Shown here piece after piece: positions 15,449-25,771 of a stretch of 64,000 bases of DNA (positions are counted from its first letter, which is position 1; each line of letters starts with the position of its first letter). The position numbers were made by a program, and so were the translations under genes. Source of the DNA: Streptomyces sp. NBC_00249. Lineage in GTDB: Bacteria > Actinomycetota > Actinomycetes > Streptomycetales > Streptomycetaceae. The notes under the pieces were generated by a model. That model worked only from the letters and a program-made list of their open reading frames with translations, was not told where the DNA came from and searched no databases. The stretch lies in contig NZ_JAPEMV010000004.1 in the NCBI RefSeq assembly GCF_026342355.1, forward strand, positions 186,001 through 250,000. The letters run 5' to 3'.

Positions 15449-16042
15449 TCAGTGGTCCAGCGGGTTCGCCGCGATGCGGGTGGCCGCGCCGCCCGCGACG
15501 TAGGCCGCCGCCGCGCACCGCGGCTTGCGGACGGCCTGGTCCTCGACCAGCGCGAGGAAGGCCGCGCCGAAGCCCAGCCGCGGGTACGCCTCCAGCAGCC
15601 CGGTCCGGAAGGACGCGTCGAAGTCGGCGACGCGCAGCCCCGAGACGTCCGCGCTCGTACCGACCTGGAGGAGGTGGCTCTCCACGTCCTCGGCGGCCGT
15701 GACGTCGTCCCGCATGTGCAGCACGATCACCTCCTGCGCCCGCGCCCGGCGCTCCGGCTTCCAGCCGAGCCCCGCCGTGAACAGCCGGGCCACGTGACCG
15801 CCCGCCTCCTCGAAGGGGAGGGTGTGGCTGTCGAACGGCGCCGTCAGACCCAGGTCGTGGAGCAGCGCGCTGACGTAGAGGAGCTCCGCGTCGTACGAGA
15901 GCCCCTGCGCGCGGGCGTACTCGGCGGCGAAGGCGTAGGAGCGGACGGAGTGGTTGAGCAGCGCCGGGTCCGCGTACTCCGAGGCGATCTCGAAGGCGGA
16001 GCGGGCGGTCTCGGAGTCAAGGTGGTGAAGGGTCCACGTCAT
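15449..16042 (-). CDS. HD-domain protein, cyanamide-hydratase/phosphohydrolase-like
   Basis: 197 residues. HD signature: H34 in NHSVRSYAFA, then LLHDLGL (metal-binding His-Asp) at about residue 63, and later VIVLHMRDD. The layout matches small HD-domain proteins annotated as cyanamide hydratase-like, but such annotations rarely prove substrate. I chose the ATG at 16042 (MTWTLHHLDSE) with AGGGTG upstream rather than the GTG nine bases earlier. It is followed, in the convergent direction, by the TetR gene. A hydrolase on a small nucleotide or nitrile-like substrate is possible. Confidence 0.75.
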   Translation of the reverse strand: MTWTLHHLDSETARSAFEIASEYADPALLNHSVRSYAFAAEYARAQGLSYDAELLYVSALLHDLGLTAPFDSHTLPFEEAGGHVARLFTAGLGWKPERRARAQEVIVLHMRDDVTAAEDVESHLLQVGTSADVSGLRVADFDASFRTGLLEAYPRLGFGAAFLALVEDQAVRKPRCAAAAYVAGGAATRIAANPLDH

Positions 16043-16084
16043 ACGGCGCACCCTAAGGGCACATGTGTCCCCCCTCGGCCGCCG

Positions 16085-17389
16085 CTACGGCCTCGGGATG
16101 AAGTCCACCTCCGACGGCGCCTCACCCGGCCAGTGGAGCAGGGCCGGCGCGGGCGGGGTCTCGGCGAGGACGCTGCCCCGCGACACCACGTAGCGGGGCC
16201 GGACCTGACGGCGGATCGCTTCCTCGGGCGTGGGCGCCGGGAGGAGCACGAAGGAGGCCGGGGCGCCCTCCGTGATGCCGTACTCCGAGGCGTCGAGCCC
16301 GAGGACCCGCGCCGCACGGTCCGTCACCATCGAGAAGGCGAGCGGGATCTCGTCGGCCCCGGTGAGCTGGGCGGCGTACAGGCCCACCAGCGCGGTCTGG
16401 AGCGGGTTCGCCGTGCCCAGGGCGTTCCAGGGGTCCATCACGTCGTCGTGCCCGAAGGCGACGTTGACCCCGGCGGCCAGCATCTCCTTGACCTGGGTGA
16501 GCCCGCGCCGCCGGGGATAGGCGTCGAAGCGGCCCTGGAGGTTGAGGTTGGCGAAGGGGTTGGAGACCAGGTTGATCCCCGAACGCGCCAGGAGCCGCTG
16601 GAGCTTGAAGCTGTACGCGCCGTTGTAGGAGCCCATGGCGGTGGTGTGGGAAGCGGTCGCGCGCCCGCCGAGTCCCGAGCGCAGGGCGAGCGTGGCCAGT
16701 ACCTCCACGAAGCGGGACTGCTCGTCGTCGATCTCGTCGCAGTGGGCGTCCAGCCGCAGCCCGTGCTCCTCGGCCAGCGCGAAGGCGATGCCGAGCGAGG
16801 CCACGCCGTCCTCGCGGGTGTCCTCGAAGTGCGGGATCGCGCCGACCACGTCCGCGCCGCGCGCCACCGCCTCCCGCAGCAGGCCCTTCCCGCCGGGGAA
16901 GGAGACGATCCCCTCCTGCGGGAAGGCCACGATCTGCAGGGTCATCACGTCCCGCACCCGGTCGCGGACCTCCAGCAGCGCATCGAGCGCGGTGAGGCCG
17001 GGATCGGTGACGTCGCAGTGGGTCCGCACGTGCAGCACCCCGTTGGCCGCCTGCCAGCGCAGCACCTCGGTGGCCCGCCCGATCACGTCCTCGCGGGTCA
17101 GGGTCCGCTTGCGCTCGCTCCAGCAGGCGATGCCCTCCCAGAGGGTGCCGGAGGCGTTCGGGCGCGGCTGCCCGGCGGTCAGGGCGGTGTCCAGGTGGAT
17201 GTGGGGCTCGACGAACGGGGCGGTGAGCAGGCCGCCGTGGGCCTCGATCAGCACACCGGTCGCGGGAGGTTCCTTCTGGTCGTCGTACGGGATCACGCGC
17301 GCGATCCGGCCGTCCTCGCCGACCTCCACGTCGGACAGACCATGACCTGGTGTGTGCAGCAGCCGGGCACCCCGGACGATCATCCGCAT
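16085..17389 (-). CDS. Cytosine deaminase-type amidohydrolase
   Basis: 434 residues, amidohydrolase superfamily. First metal motif is EPHIHLDTAL (about residue 62), preceded by GGLLTAPFVEPH. Later metal and catalytic residues are HVRTHCD (about 120), RLDAHCDEIDDEQ (about 212), ATASHTTAMGSY (about 246) and GHDDVMDPW (about 313). This order fits CodA-like cytosine/isoguanine deaminases. It would deaminate cytosine to uracil or a related purine/pyrimidine. Substrate specificity within the family varies, so the call is at family level. The intergenic region just upstream of its start carries the parS site. Confidence 0.8.
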   Translation of the reverse strand: MRMIVRGARLLHTPGHGLSDVEVGEDGRIARVIPYDDQKEPPATGVLIEAHGGLLTAPFVEPHIHLDTALTAGQPRPNASGTLWEGIACWSERKRTLTREDVIGRATEVLRWQAANGVLHVRTHCDVTDPGLTALDALLEVRDRVRDVMTLQIVAFPQEGIVSFPGGKGLLREAVARGADVVGAIPHFEDTREDGVASLGIAFALAEEHGLRLDAHCDEIDDEQSRFVEVLATLALRSGLGGRATASHTTAMGSYNGAYSFKLQRLLARSGINLVSNPFANLNLQGRFDAYPRRRGLTQVKEMLAAGVNVAFGHDDVMDPWNALGTANPLQTALVGLYAAQLTGADEIPLAFSMVTDRAARVLGLDASEYGITEGAPASFVLLPAPTPEEAIRRQVRPRYVVSRGSVLAETPPAPALLHWPGEAPSEVDFIPRP

Positions 17390-17450
17390 GCGGCCAGCGT
17401 ACGCACGCGGCCCGTGGTTTCCCGTGACCCCGATGCTTCACGTGACCCGA

Positions 17451-17466
17451 TGTTTCACGTGAAACA
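17451..17466. other. parS centromere site (ParB binding)
   Basis: TGTTTCACGTGAAACA is a perfect match to the bacterial parS consensus, and it sits inside a longer perfect 34-bp palindrome (17442-17475). Two 11-of-14 degenerate copies lie at 17417-17430 and 17435-17448. Streptomyces parS sites cluster around oriC and load ParB for chromosome segregation, so this also locates the window near the origin. Confidence 0.95.
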
Positions 17467-17509
17467 TCGGGTCACTTCGGGTCACGCACGAGGCCGGGGG
17501 CGCGGCGGT

Positions 17510-17677
17510 TCAGCCGCGCTTCGCCTGGGCCTTCTGCTGCATGCCCCTCGTCTTCGCGGCGACCGACTGCACGTCCCTGACCGCGGCCTTGGCACGTGCC
17601 TCGGCCGCCGTGTTCTTCGCCATCGCGCGCTCGGAATCCTGGTGGCCGTGGTGGCCGTCACGAGCCTTCTTGGCCAT
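17510..17677 (-). CDS. Small basic protein of unknown function
   Basis: 55 residues from an ATG at 17677 with GAGAGGG about 10 nt upstream: it begins MAKKARDGHHGHQDSERA and continues as a Lys/Ala/Arg-rich, probably helical tail with KTRGMQQKAQAKRG. No Cys and no membrane segment. The composition resembles small nucleic-acid-associated or ribosome-associated proteins, but I do not recognise a family. It lies between parS and the divergently transcribed S9 peptidase gene. Coding potential is supported by the RBS and GC-biased third positions. Confidence 0.65.
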   Translation of the reverse strand: MAKKARDGHHGHQDSERAMAKNTAAEARAKAAVRDVQSVAAKTRGMQQKAQAKRG

Positions 17678-17786
17678 GTTCAACACCCTCTCGGAAGCGA
17701 TCGGCGTACGCAGACCACCATGCGCCCGTTCGGCGCGGTCGGCATCTCGGCGCGTCACCGCCGCCGGTCCGGCAAGAATGGAGGGC

Positions 17787-19637
17787 ATGACCAGCGACAG
17801 CGATCTGACCACCGGCGGGACCACCCCGGACAGCCCGGAGACCCCTGAGACCACCGGGATGCCCGACTGGGAGAAGCGGTTCCGCGCCCCGCGCGTCAGC
17901 CTGCCCGACTGGGCCGAGGACGCCCCGGACCGCTCGCTCTTCATCTCGAACGCGACCGGCACCTACGAGCTCTACGCCTGGGACCGCGCCACCGGCACCC
18001 AGCGGCAGGCCACCGACCGCCCCAACGGCACCACCGACGGCGCCCTCTCCCCCGACGGCGAGTGGATCTGGTGGTTCCGCGACACGGACGGCGACGAGTT
18101 CGGCACCTGGGTCCGCCAGCCCTTCGCGGGCGGCGCCGACGAGCCCGCCACCCCCGGCCTGGAGCCCTCCTACTCCGCCGGACTGGCCATCGGGCGTGAC
18201 GGCACGGCGGTCGTGGGCCGCTCCACGGACGAGGAAGGCTCCACGATCCACGTCGTCCGCCCCGACGGCAGCGAGCCCGCCGTCGTCTACCGCCACCGCG
18301 AGTCGGCCGGCGTCGGCGACCTGTCCTACGACGGGAGCCTGCTCGCGATCGAGCACACCGAGCACGGGGACGCGATGCACTCCGCGCTGCGCGTGCTCAC
18401 CCTCGACGGGGCGACCGTCGCCGAGCTGGACGACTCCCGCGGCGGTACGGAGGAGCTGGGCCTGGAGGTGCTGGGCTTCGCCCCGGTCGCCGGGGACACC
18501 CGGCTGCTCGTCGGGCACCAGCGGCGCGGCCGCTGGGAGCCGATGGTGTGGGACGTGGCCGCCGGAACCGAGGAGGGCCTGGCGATCGAGCTGCCGGGCG
18601 ACGTGAGCGCCGAGTGGTACCCGGACGGCTCCGCCCTGCTCATCGCGCACAGCTTCGAGGCCCGCAGCGAGCTGTGGCGCTACGACCTGGCCGCGCGGGA
18701 ACTCGTACGCGTGGACACGCCCTCCGGGTCGGTGTCGGGTGCGACGGCCCGCCCGGACGGCACGGTGGAGTACCAGTGGTCCTCGGCGGCCGAACCGGCC
18801 GCCGTACGGTCCACCGCGGGCGGTGTGGTCCTGGACCCGCCAGGCTTCCGGCCGCCGGGCTCGGTAGCGGTCGAGGACCTGTGGGTGGAGGGCCCCGGCG
18901 GGCGGATCCACGCCCTCGCGCAGCGGCCGGTGGGCCACGGCGACGGCCCGTTCCCGACGGTCTTCGAGATCCACGGCGGGCCCACCTGGCACGACAGCGA
19001 CTCCTTCCTGGCCACCCCGGCGGCCTGGCTCGACCACGGCTTCGCGGTCGTCCGGGTCAACTACCGCGGTTCCACCGGCTACGGCCGCGAGTGGACCGAC
19101 GCCCTCAAGCACCGGGTCGGCCTGATCGAGCTGGAGGACATCGCGGCGGTCCGCGAGCGGGTCGTCGCCGACGGCCTCGCGGACCCGGCGCGGCTGGTCC
19201 TCTCCGGCGGCTCGTGGGGCGGCTACCTGACCCTGCTGGGCCTGGGCACCCAGCCCGACGCCTGGGCCGTCGGCCTGGCCGGCGTACCGGTCGCGGACTA
19301 CGTGACGGCGTACCACGACGAGATGGAGGCGCTGAAGTCCCTGGACCGCACCCTCTTCGGCGGCACGCCGGAGGAGGTCCCGGACCGCTTCGAGGCGTCC
19401 TCCCCGCTGACGTACGTCGACGCGGTGAAGGCCCCCCTGCACATCGTGGCGGGCGTCAACGACCCGCGCTGCCCGATCCGGCAGATCGACAACTACGTGG
19501 ACCGGCTCGCGGCGCGCGGAGCGGTCCACGAGGTGTACCGCTACGACGCGGGACACGGTTCGCTGGTCGTCGAGGAGCGGATCAAGCAGGTCCGCATGGA
19601 CCTGGAATTCGCGCTGAAGCACCTCCCGCTTCGATAG
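17787..19637 (+). CDS. S9-family prolyl oligopeptidase-type serine peptidase
   Basis: 616 residues. The N-terminal two-thirds is a beta-propeller with repeats such as DGALSPDGEWIWWFRD, followed from about residue 370 by an alpha/beta hydrolase domain. That domain has EIHGGPTWHDS, VNYRGSTGYG, the nucleophile GGSWGGYLT (Ser at about 474), an Asp in AGVNDPRCP and the His in YDAGHGSL. No signal peptide, so it is cytoplasmic. I chose the ATG at 17787 because GGAGG lies 5 nt before it. It probably degrades short peptides; acylaminoacyl-peptidase or dipeptidyl activity cannot be separated by eye. Confidence 0.9.
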   Translation: MTSDSDLTTGGTTPDSPETPETTGMPDWEKRFRAPRVSLPDWAEDAPDRSLFISNATGTYELYAWDRATGTQRQATDRPNGTTDGALSPDGEWIWWFRDTDGDEFGTWVRQPFAGGADEPATPGLEPSYSAGLAIGRDGTAVVGRSTDEEGSTIHVVRPDGSEPAVVYRHRESAGVGDLSYDGSLLAIEHTEHGDAMHSALRVLTLDGATVAELDDSRGGTEELGLEVLGFAPVAGDTRLLVGHQRRGRWEPMVWDVAAGTEEGLAIELPGDVSAEWYPDGSALLIAHSFEARSELWRYDLAARELVRVDTPSGSVSGATARPDGTVEYQWSSAAEPAAVRSTAGGVVLDPPGFRPPGSVAVEDLWVEGPGGRIHALAQRPVGHGDGPFPTVFEIHGGPTWHDSDSFLATPAAWLDHGFAVVRVNYRGSTGYGREWTDALKHRVGLIELEDIAAVRERVVADGLADPARLVLSGGSWGGYLTLLGLGTQPDAWAVGLAGVPVADYVTAYHDEMEALKSLDRTLFGGTPEEVPDRFEASSPLTYVDAVKAPLHIVAGVNDPRCPIRQIDNYVDRLAARGAVHEVYRYDAGHGSLVVEERIKQVRMDLEFALKHLPLR

Positions 19638-19667
19638 CCGCCGGTGCACCCCACGTACGGTGGTGGG

Positions 19668-20522
19668 GTGCACCGGTTTCTCCTGACCCCGCGGTGGTGG
19701 GGGATCAACGTCTTCGTCGCGCTCGCCATCCCCTTCTGCCTGTTCATGGGGACCTGGCAGCTCGGCCGCTTCGAGGACCGCGTCGGCAGTCACCGGGAGG
19801 CGGGCGCCGAACGCCCCGCCGACCGGGCGGCGGCGCCGCTGGACTCGCTGCTCCCGGTGGACACCACGACCTCCGGACGACTGGCCTCCACGGCCGGTGA
19901 GTACGGGCAGCAGCTGCTGGTCCCCGAGCGGGACCTCGACAACAAGCCCGGCTTCTACGTCCTGACGCTGCTGAGGACCGACACCGGCAAGACCCTCCCG
20001 GTGGTCCGCGGCTGGCTCCCGGGCCCGGCGGACCCCGCGAAGGCACCGGCCCCGCCGGCCGGGCGCGTCGAGGTGGCGGGGGCCCTGCAGGCCTCGGAGA
20101 ACTCCGGCACCAAGGGCGTCCACGCCCAGGGCGGGCTGCCGCAGGGCCAGCTCGGGGTGATCGGGGCGGCCACGCTGGTCAACCTGGTGCAGGAGCCGCT
20201 GTACGACGCCTGGCTGACGGTGCAGACCCCGGCGGACGGGATGACCCCGGTCCCGGCGAAGGCACCGAACAACACCGGGCTCGACCTGAAGGCCTTCCAG
20301 AACCTCGGCTACACCGGCGAGTGGTTCGTCTTCGTCGCCTTCGTGCTCTTCATGTGGTTCCGGCTCTACCGGCGTGAGGTGGAGACCCTGCGCGACGCGG
20401 CAGCCGGTCTGCTGCCGGCCGCGCCGGGGGACGCCGCGGCGACCGCCGAGGCCGCCGCCGCGGCCGACACCCCCGCCACCGCCGACAGCGGCGGCACCGT
20501 CACGGCGCCGCCGGCGCGATGA
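19668..20522 (+). CDS. SURF1-family cytochrome oxidase assembly protein
   Basis: 284 residues with the SURF1 topology: one membrane helix near each end and an external domain between. Helix 1 is WWGINVFVALAIPFCLFMGTWQ followed by LGRFEDR; helix 2 is EWFVFVAFVLFMWFRLYRRE. Conserved SURF1 features include GTWQLGR, the LVPERDLDNKPGFYVLT region and VVRGWLP. SURF1 proteins assist haem insertion into aa3-type cytochrome oxidase. The GTG start (19668) follows a GGTGGGG run. A low-complexity Ala/Thr tail follows helix 2, and the 3' end overlaps the convergent gene by 23 nt. Confidence 0.85.
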   Translation: MHRFLLTPRWWGINVFVALAIPFCLFMGTWQLGRFEDRVGSHREAGAERPADRAAAPLDSLLPVDTTTSGRLASTAGEYGQQLLVPERDLDNKPGFYVLTLLRTDTGKTLPVVRGWLPGPADPAKAPAPPAGRVEVAGALQASENSGTKGVHAQGGLPQGQLGVIGAATLVNLVQEPLYDAWLTVQTPADGMTPVPAKAPNNTGLDLKAFQNLGYTGEWFVFVAFVLFMWFRLYRREVETLRDAAAGLLPAAPGDAAATAEAAAAADTPATADSGGTVTAPPAR

Positions 20523-21678
20523 GCCCCGTCCGGTAGACCGTCCCGCCGCAGGCCTCCGGGATGGTGGCCTGTGTGACCGGGGCGCCCGCCACCGGCGTAC
20601 CGGGGGTGTGGGACACCTCCACCCCGGCCGGGGCCGTGCCCGTACCGCCGCTGATCAGGGGCGGGGCCGAGGCCTCGCCGGAGTCCGCCGCCGCCCCCTC
20701 CTGCACCGCGGGCGGCGCGGCCGGGGAGCCGCCCGTCTCCGCCTGCTCCGGCTTGGCCGACGCCGTGGGGGTCGCCGCCGGGCAGGACTGCGCGGACGGC
20801 ACCCAGGCGAAGCGCACCTCGTACGCCGTGTTCGGCTGGAGGAGCAGCACCGGGGTCTCCGCCGACGGGTCGGGGAGCAGTCCGCTCGCGGGGTCGCCCG
20901 CCGTGTGGCTCGTCACCGTGACTCCGGACGCCCCCTGCGCGGGCGGCGGCGGAGCGTCCAGCGAGGCGGCCGTCACGGTGTCCGGGCCGGTGACCACGCA
21001 GCCCCGGACGGAGACGTTGGTGACCTTGAAGGCTCCGAAGACCTTGCCGTCCGCCTCGGGGGCGCGGGCGCTGGCCGCCACCCCCAGCTGATCGGCGGTG
21101 CATCCGGGCGTCGTACCCGGGGCGGCCCCCAGCGGGGGCAGCGGGCCGTGGCCGGCGGCGCCGCTCGCCGCCCCGCTCCCGGTACCGGCGGAGGCACCCG
21201 CACTGGAGGACCCCGCCACCGGCCCGCCGGAGGGGGAGCCGCTCGCGCGGGGGGACGGCTGCGTCCCGGCGCCGCCGCCCGTCTCCTGGCCCTGCCCGGG
21301 GGACCTCGAGGGCCTCGGCTCGGCGAAACCGCCGGTGCCGTTCTGCTGCGGGTCGGAGGGGCCCGTCGTACGGCCGCTCTGGGTCTGGCCGTGCCCGGCC
21401 ATCGTCGAGCGCTCGGCGGAGGCGCCCTGGTCGGCGCTCAGGTGCAGTGCGGCCGGGATCGCGGTGCCCGCGAGCAGCGCCGCCGCGGCGGCCCCCACGA
21501 GGGCCTGCCGTTTGCGGGCCCGGCGGGCCGGCACGGCGTGGCGCAGCCGTTCCAGCGCGCCGTCGCAGGGCTCCAGGCCCTGCACGGCCCCGGCCAGCAG
21601 GCTGCGCAGCGCCTGCTCGTCACCGGGTGCCGGTCCCGGGGTTCCCGGGCCGGGCGGGTTCTTGTGGTCGTCCCTCAT
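20500..21678 (-). CDS. Membrane protein paired with a sigma factor; possible anti-sigma/lipoprotein-like
   Basis: 392 residues. A short cytoplasmic N-terminus (about 1-60, acidic then Arg-rich) is followed by one membrane helix (QALVGAAAAALLAGTAIPAALH). A long external Ser/Pro/Gly-rich linker leads to a domain with spaced Cys (GCTADQLGV, VRGCVVTG, AQSCPA, EACGGTVY) reminiscent of DUF4232. Its ATG overlaps the stop of the sigma factor gene, so the two are co-translated, which makes an anti-sigma or sensor role plausible. No zinc-finger anti-sigma motif (HxxxCxxC) is visible, so this is inference from position and topology. Confidence 0.7.
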   Translation of the reverse strand: MRDDHKNPPGPGTPGPAPGDEQALRSLLAGAVQGLEPCDGALERLRHAVPARRARKRQALVGAAAAALLAGTAIPAALHLSADQGASAERSTMAGHGQTQSGRTTGPSDPQQNGTGGFAEPRPSRSPGQGQETGGGAGTQPSPRASGSPSGGPVAGSSSAGASAGTGSGAASGAAGHGPLPPLGAAPGTTPGCTADQLGVAASARAPEADGKVFGAFKVTNVSVRGCVVTGPDTVTAASLDAPPPPAQGASGVTVTSHTAGDPASGLLPDPSAETPVLLLQPNTAYEVRFAWVPSAQSCPAATPTASAKPEQAETGGSPAAPPAVQEGAAADSGEASAPPLISGGTGTAPAGVEVSHTPGTPVAGAPVTQATIPEACGGTVYRTGLIAPAAP

Positions 21679-22454
21679 GACTGCGCAGCCTCCATCGCCA
21701 CCCTCAGCGCGGCAATGCCCCGCGAACCGTACGCCTTGACCGAGCCGAGCGATATCCCGAGCGTCTCGGCGACCTGGACCTCCGTCATGTCGGCGAAGTA
21801 GCGCAGCACCAGCACCTCGCGCTGACGGCGCTGGAGTCCGCGCATCGCCTTGATGAGGTCGTCGCGCTCCAGTGCGTCGTACGCCCCCTCCTCCGCGCTG
21901 GCCATGTCCGGCATCGGCTTCGACAGCAGCTTCAGGCCGAGGATGCGGCGGCGCAGCGCGGAACGCGAGAGGTTGACGACGGTCTGGCGGAGGTACGCCA
22001 GTGTCTTGTCGCGGTCCCTGACCCGGTTGCGGGCCGAGTGGACGCGGATGAAGGCCTCCTGGACCACGTCCTCGCAGGAGGCCGTGTCGTCGAGGAGGAG
22101 GGCCGCCAGTCCGAGGAGGGACCGGTAGTGGGCCTGGTAGGTCTCGGTGAGGTGGTCGACGGTGGTACCGGCGATAACCGTCCGCTCGCCGTCCGCTTCC
22201 CGCTCCTGCGCCGGGTCCGCGACCTCCGCGCTGTCGCGGGGCGAGGGCACGCGCCCGCTCCGGGCCTGCCCGGCGGGCGGCCCGGCGGGCGGCGCGACGG
22301 GCGCGGCCACAGGCGGAACGGCGGTGGCCGGCACGCTGGCCGGCGGGACGGGAACGATCACCGGCAGTCCGCCGGGCGTGCCGGAACGCCGGCGCGACGG
22401 GATGATCCCGGTGCGCGCCGGTACGACGGCGAAGTCCAACAGTGCCTCTGCCAC
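21675..22454 (-). CDS. SigE-type ECF RNA polymerase sigma factor
   Basis: 259 residues. A Pro/Ala-rich N-terminal extension of about 90 residues precedes region 2 (YRSLLGLAALLLDD, CEDVVQEAFIRVH) and region 4 (LQRRQREVLVLRYFADMT, VAETLGISLGSVKAYGSRG). It is a member of the actinobacterial SigE-like ECF group. The GTG start at 22454 is the first in frame; a later start would shorten the unusual extension. It is co-transcribed with the membrane protein that overlaps its stop, probably its signalling partner. It lies downstream of asd on the same strand, with a 169-bp gap. Confidence 0.85.
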   Translation of the reverse strand: MAEALLDFAVVPARTGIIPSRRRSGTPGGLPVIVPVPPASVPATAVPPVAAPVAPPAGPPAGQARSGRVPSPRDSAEVADPAQEREADGERTVIAGTTVDHLTETYQAHYRSLLGLAALLLDDTASCEDVVQEAFIRVHSARNRVRDRDKTLAYLRQTVVNLSRSALRRRILGLKLLSKPMPDMASAEEGAYDALERDDLIKAMRGLQRRQREVLVLRYFADMTEVQVAETLGISLGSVKAYGSRGIAALRVAMEAAQS

Positions 22455-22623
22455 GCCGGTTGGACACGCGTCCCCCGGTCAGGGTTGTACGCGTGCGGCA
22501 GAGTAACCAGCAATTTCCCCATTGCCTTCATGCGTACCCGCTCTTCCCGATTGCCCCATTTATCCAGGCGGCAGTCGGGCCAACACCTTGATCAAGGGAT
22601 CGCCACCGATCCTACAAAGCGAA

Positions 22624-23696
22624 TTACGCGAATTCACCCGCGATCAGTTCCGCGATCTGCGCCGCATTCAGGGCGGCGCCCTTGCGCAGATTGTCCGCGC
22701 ACACGAAGAACTCCAGGGCCCGCGGATCGTCGAGCGAGCGCCGCACCCGTCCCACCCAGGCAGGATCCGTCCCGGCCGCGTCCGTGGGCGTCGGGAACTC
22801 CCCCGCCGCCGGGTCGTCGACGAGGACCACCCCGGGGGCCGCCTCCAGGACCTCCCGGGCGTGCACCGCGTCCACCTCCCGCTCGAAGCGGGCCCGCACC
22901 GTCAGGGAATGCCCGGTCAGCACCGGAACCTGGACGCAGGTCACCGAGACCGGCAGCGCCTCCAGGTCCAGGATCCGCCGGGTCTCCGCCCGTACGGCCA
23001 GCTCGTGCGAGGACCAGCCGCCCTCGCACAGCTCACCGGACCAGGGCACCACGTTCAGCGCGAGCGGCGCCGCGAAGGGGCCGGTCTCCTCGCCCACGGC
23101 ACGGCGTACGTCGCCCGGCTGCTCCCCCAGGGTGCTCCCGGCGACCAGCGTCAGCTGCTTGCGCAGCGCCTCGGCCCCGGTACGGCCCGCCGCGCTGGCG
23201 GCCTGGTACGAGGACACGGCCAGCTCGGCCAGCCCGTACTCGGAGTGCAGCGCGCCCAGGGCGGCGATCATCGAGGCGGTGACGCAGTCGGGGCCGGCGA
23301 CGATCCCGCGCGGCCGGATCCGTACGGCGTGGCCGTTGACCTCGGGCACCACGAGGGGCACCTCGGGGTCGTCCCGGAAGGCGGCGGACTGGTCCACCAC
23401 GACGGCCCCGCGCGCGGTCGCCACGGGGGCCCAGCGCGCCGAGACCTCGGCCGGGGTCAGGAAGAGCACGACGTCGCCCGGCCCGAGGCCCTCGAAGGCG
23501 TCCTCGGTGAGGGCGAGCACCTCGGTCTCCCGGCCGCGCACGGCCAGCACCCGGCCTGCCGAGCGCGAGGAGGCGATCAGGCGTATGTCGCCCCAGACGT
23601 CCGCCCGCTGGGACAGGATCGGGAGCAGGACCGAGCCGACCGCTCCGGTCGCCCCGACCACGGCGAGCGCCGGAGCCGGGGCGAACCGGGGTGCGG

Positions 23697-23700
<4 letters not shown>
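22624..23700 (-). CDS. asd: Aspartate-semialdehyde dehydrogenase
   Basis: 358 residues. NADP-binding start LAVVGATGAVGSVLLPIL, then the catalytic Cys in AGPDCVTASM (about residue 132) and the substrate-binding SSYQAASAAGRTG. In most homologues the Cys motif is N-C-T/S-T; here it is D-C-V-T, an atypical active-site neighbourhood. It converts aspartyl phosphate to aspartate semialdehyde for lysine, threonine, methionine and diaminopimelate synthesis. The ATG overlaps the stop of ask, so the two steps are translationally coupled. Confidence 0.9.
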
Positions 23701-24971
<1,271 letters not shown>

Positions 24972-25123
24972 GTGCGCTCCTCGCTCGGTCCGTCTCAATT
25001 TGCTGGTGCAGTCTAACGAGCGGCCGGGATCCGACCGCTTCGTGCCACATCATGAGACGAAAAGATCAGAGAACCGGTTGCCGCGGCAGTGAGCGTCTCA
25101 CGCCGCGCCCGTGAACCCCGCAC

Positions 25124-25771
25124 TCACTTACGGCCGAGGCTGCCGAGCTCCTCCGCCATGACCTGCCCCGCCTGCTCGGCGAGATCGTCCTCGGCGAGGT
25201 CCTCGTCCGTGTCCAGGCCGTCCAGGGCGGCGAGCGGCTGGTCCAGGCGGACGTGCGCGATCAGCGACTGGAGGGCGCGCAGGGTGGCCGAGGCCGTCGG
25301 CCCCCAGTTCGTGAAGTACGAGAACTGCCACCACCACAGCGCCTCGGTGATCCGGCCCGCCTGGTGGTGGATGAGCCCGTGCCGCAGGTCGGCGACCACA
25401 TCGGCCAGGTCGTCGGAGATCCGGTGCGCGACCGGGGCCTTGCGCGGCTCGTACGGGTCGAAGACCTCGGAGTAGACGTCGACCGGCTCCAGCATGATCG
25501 CGAACCGCTCGCGCAGGTCGTCCACGTCCGGCTCCGGGCCCAGGTCGGGCTCGTAGCGCTCGTCGGGCAGGACGTCCTGGTACGCGCCCAGCCGGCCGCC
25601 CGCCAGCAGCAGCTGGGACACCTCCAGGAGGAGGAAGGGCACCGCGCTGTCCGGGTCCTCGCCCTTGGCCACCTCGGTGACCGCGACGATGAAGGACTCG
25701 ATCTGGTCCGCGATGGAAGCCGCGAAGTCGTCCGGATCCTGGCCCAGGGCGTGCAGCGTTGCGTCAGACAT
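25124..25771 (-). CDS. DUF5063-family protein
   Basis: 215 residues, acidic and mostly helical. Trp/Tyr-rich helix RITEALWWWQFSYFTNWGP is typical of the DUF5063 family found beside recR in actinomycetes. No catalytic motif and no membrane segment. The ATG at 25771 overlaps the recR stop by 8 nt, so it is in one operon with recR and ybaB, which hints at a DNA-repair or nucleoid-linked job. GGAAGG lies about 12 nt upstream of the start. Function is unknown. Confidence 0.85.
   Translation of the reverse strand: MSDATLHALGQDPDDFAASIADQIESFIVAVTEVAKGEDPDSAVPFLLLEVSQLLLAGGRLGAYQDVLPDERYEPDLGPEPDVDDLRERFAIMLEPVDVYSEVFDPYEPRKAPVAHRISDDLADVVADLRHGLIHHQAGRITEALWWWQFSYFTNWGPTASATLRALQSLIAHVRLDQPLAALDGLDTDEDLAEDDLAEQAGQVMAEELGSLGRK

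Noticed and set aside
22586..22597. Palindrome CCTTGATCAAGG between asd and the sigma factor gene
   Set aside because: Short and single; could be an operator, but no second copy or promoter spacing supports it.
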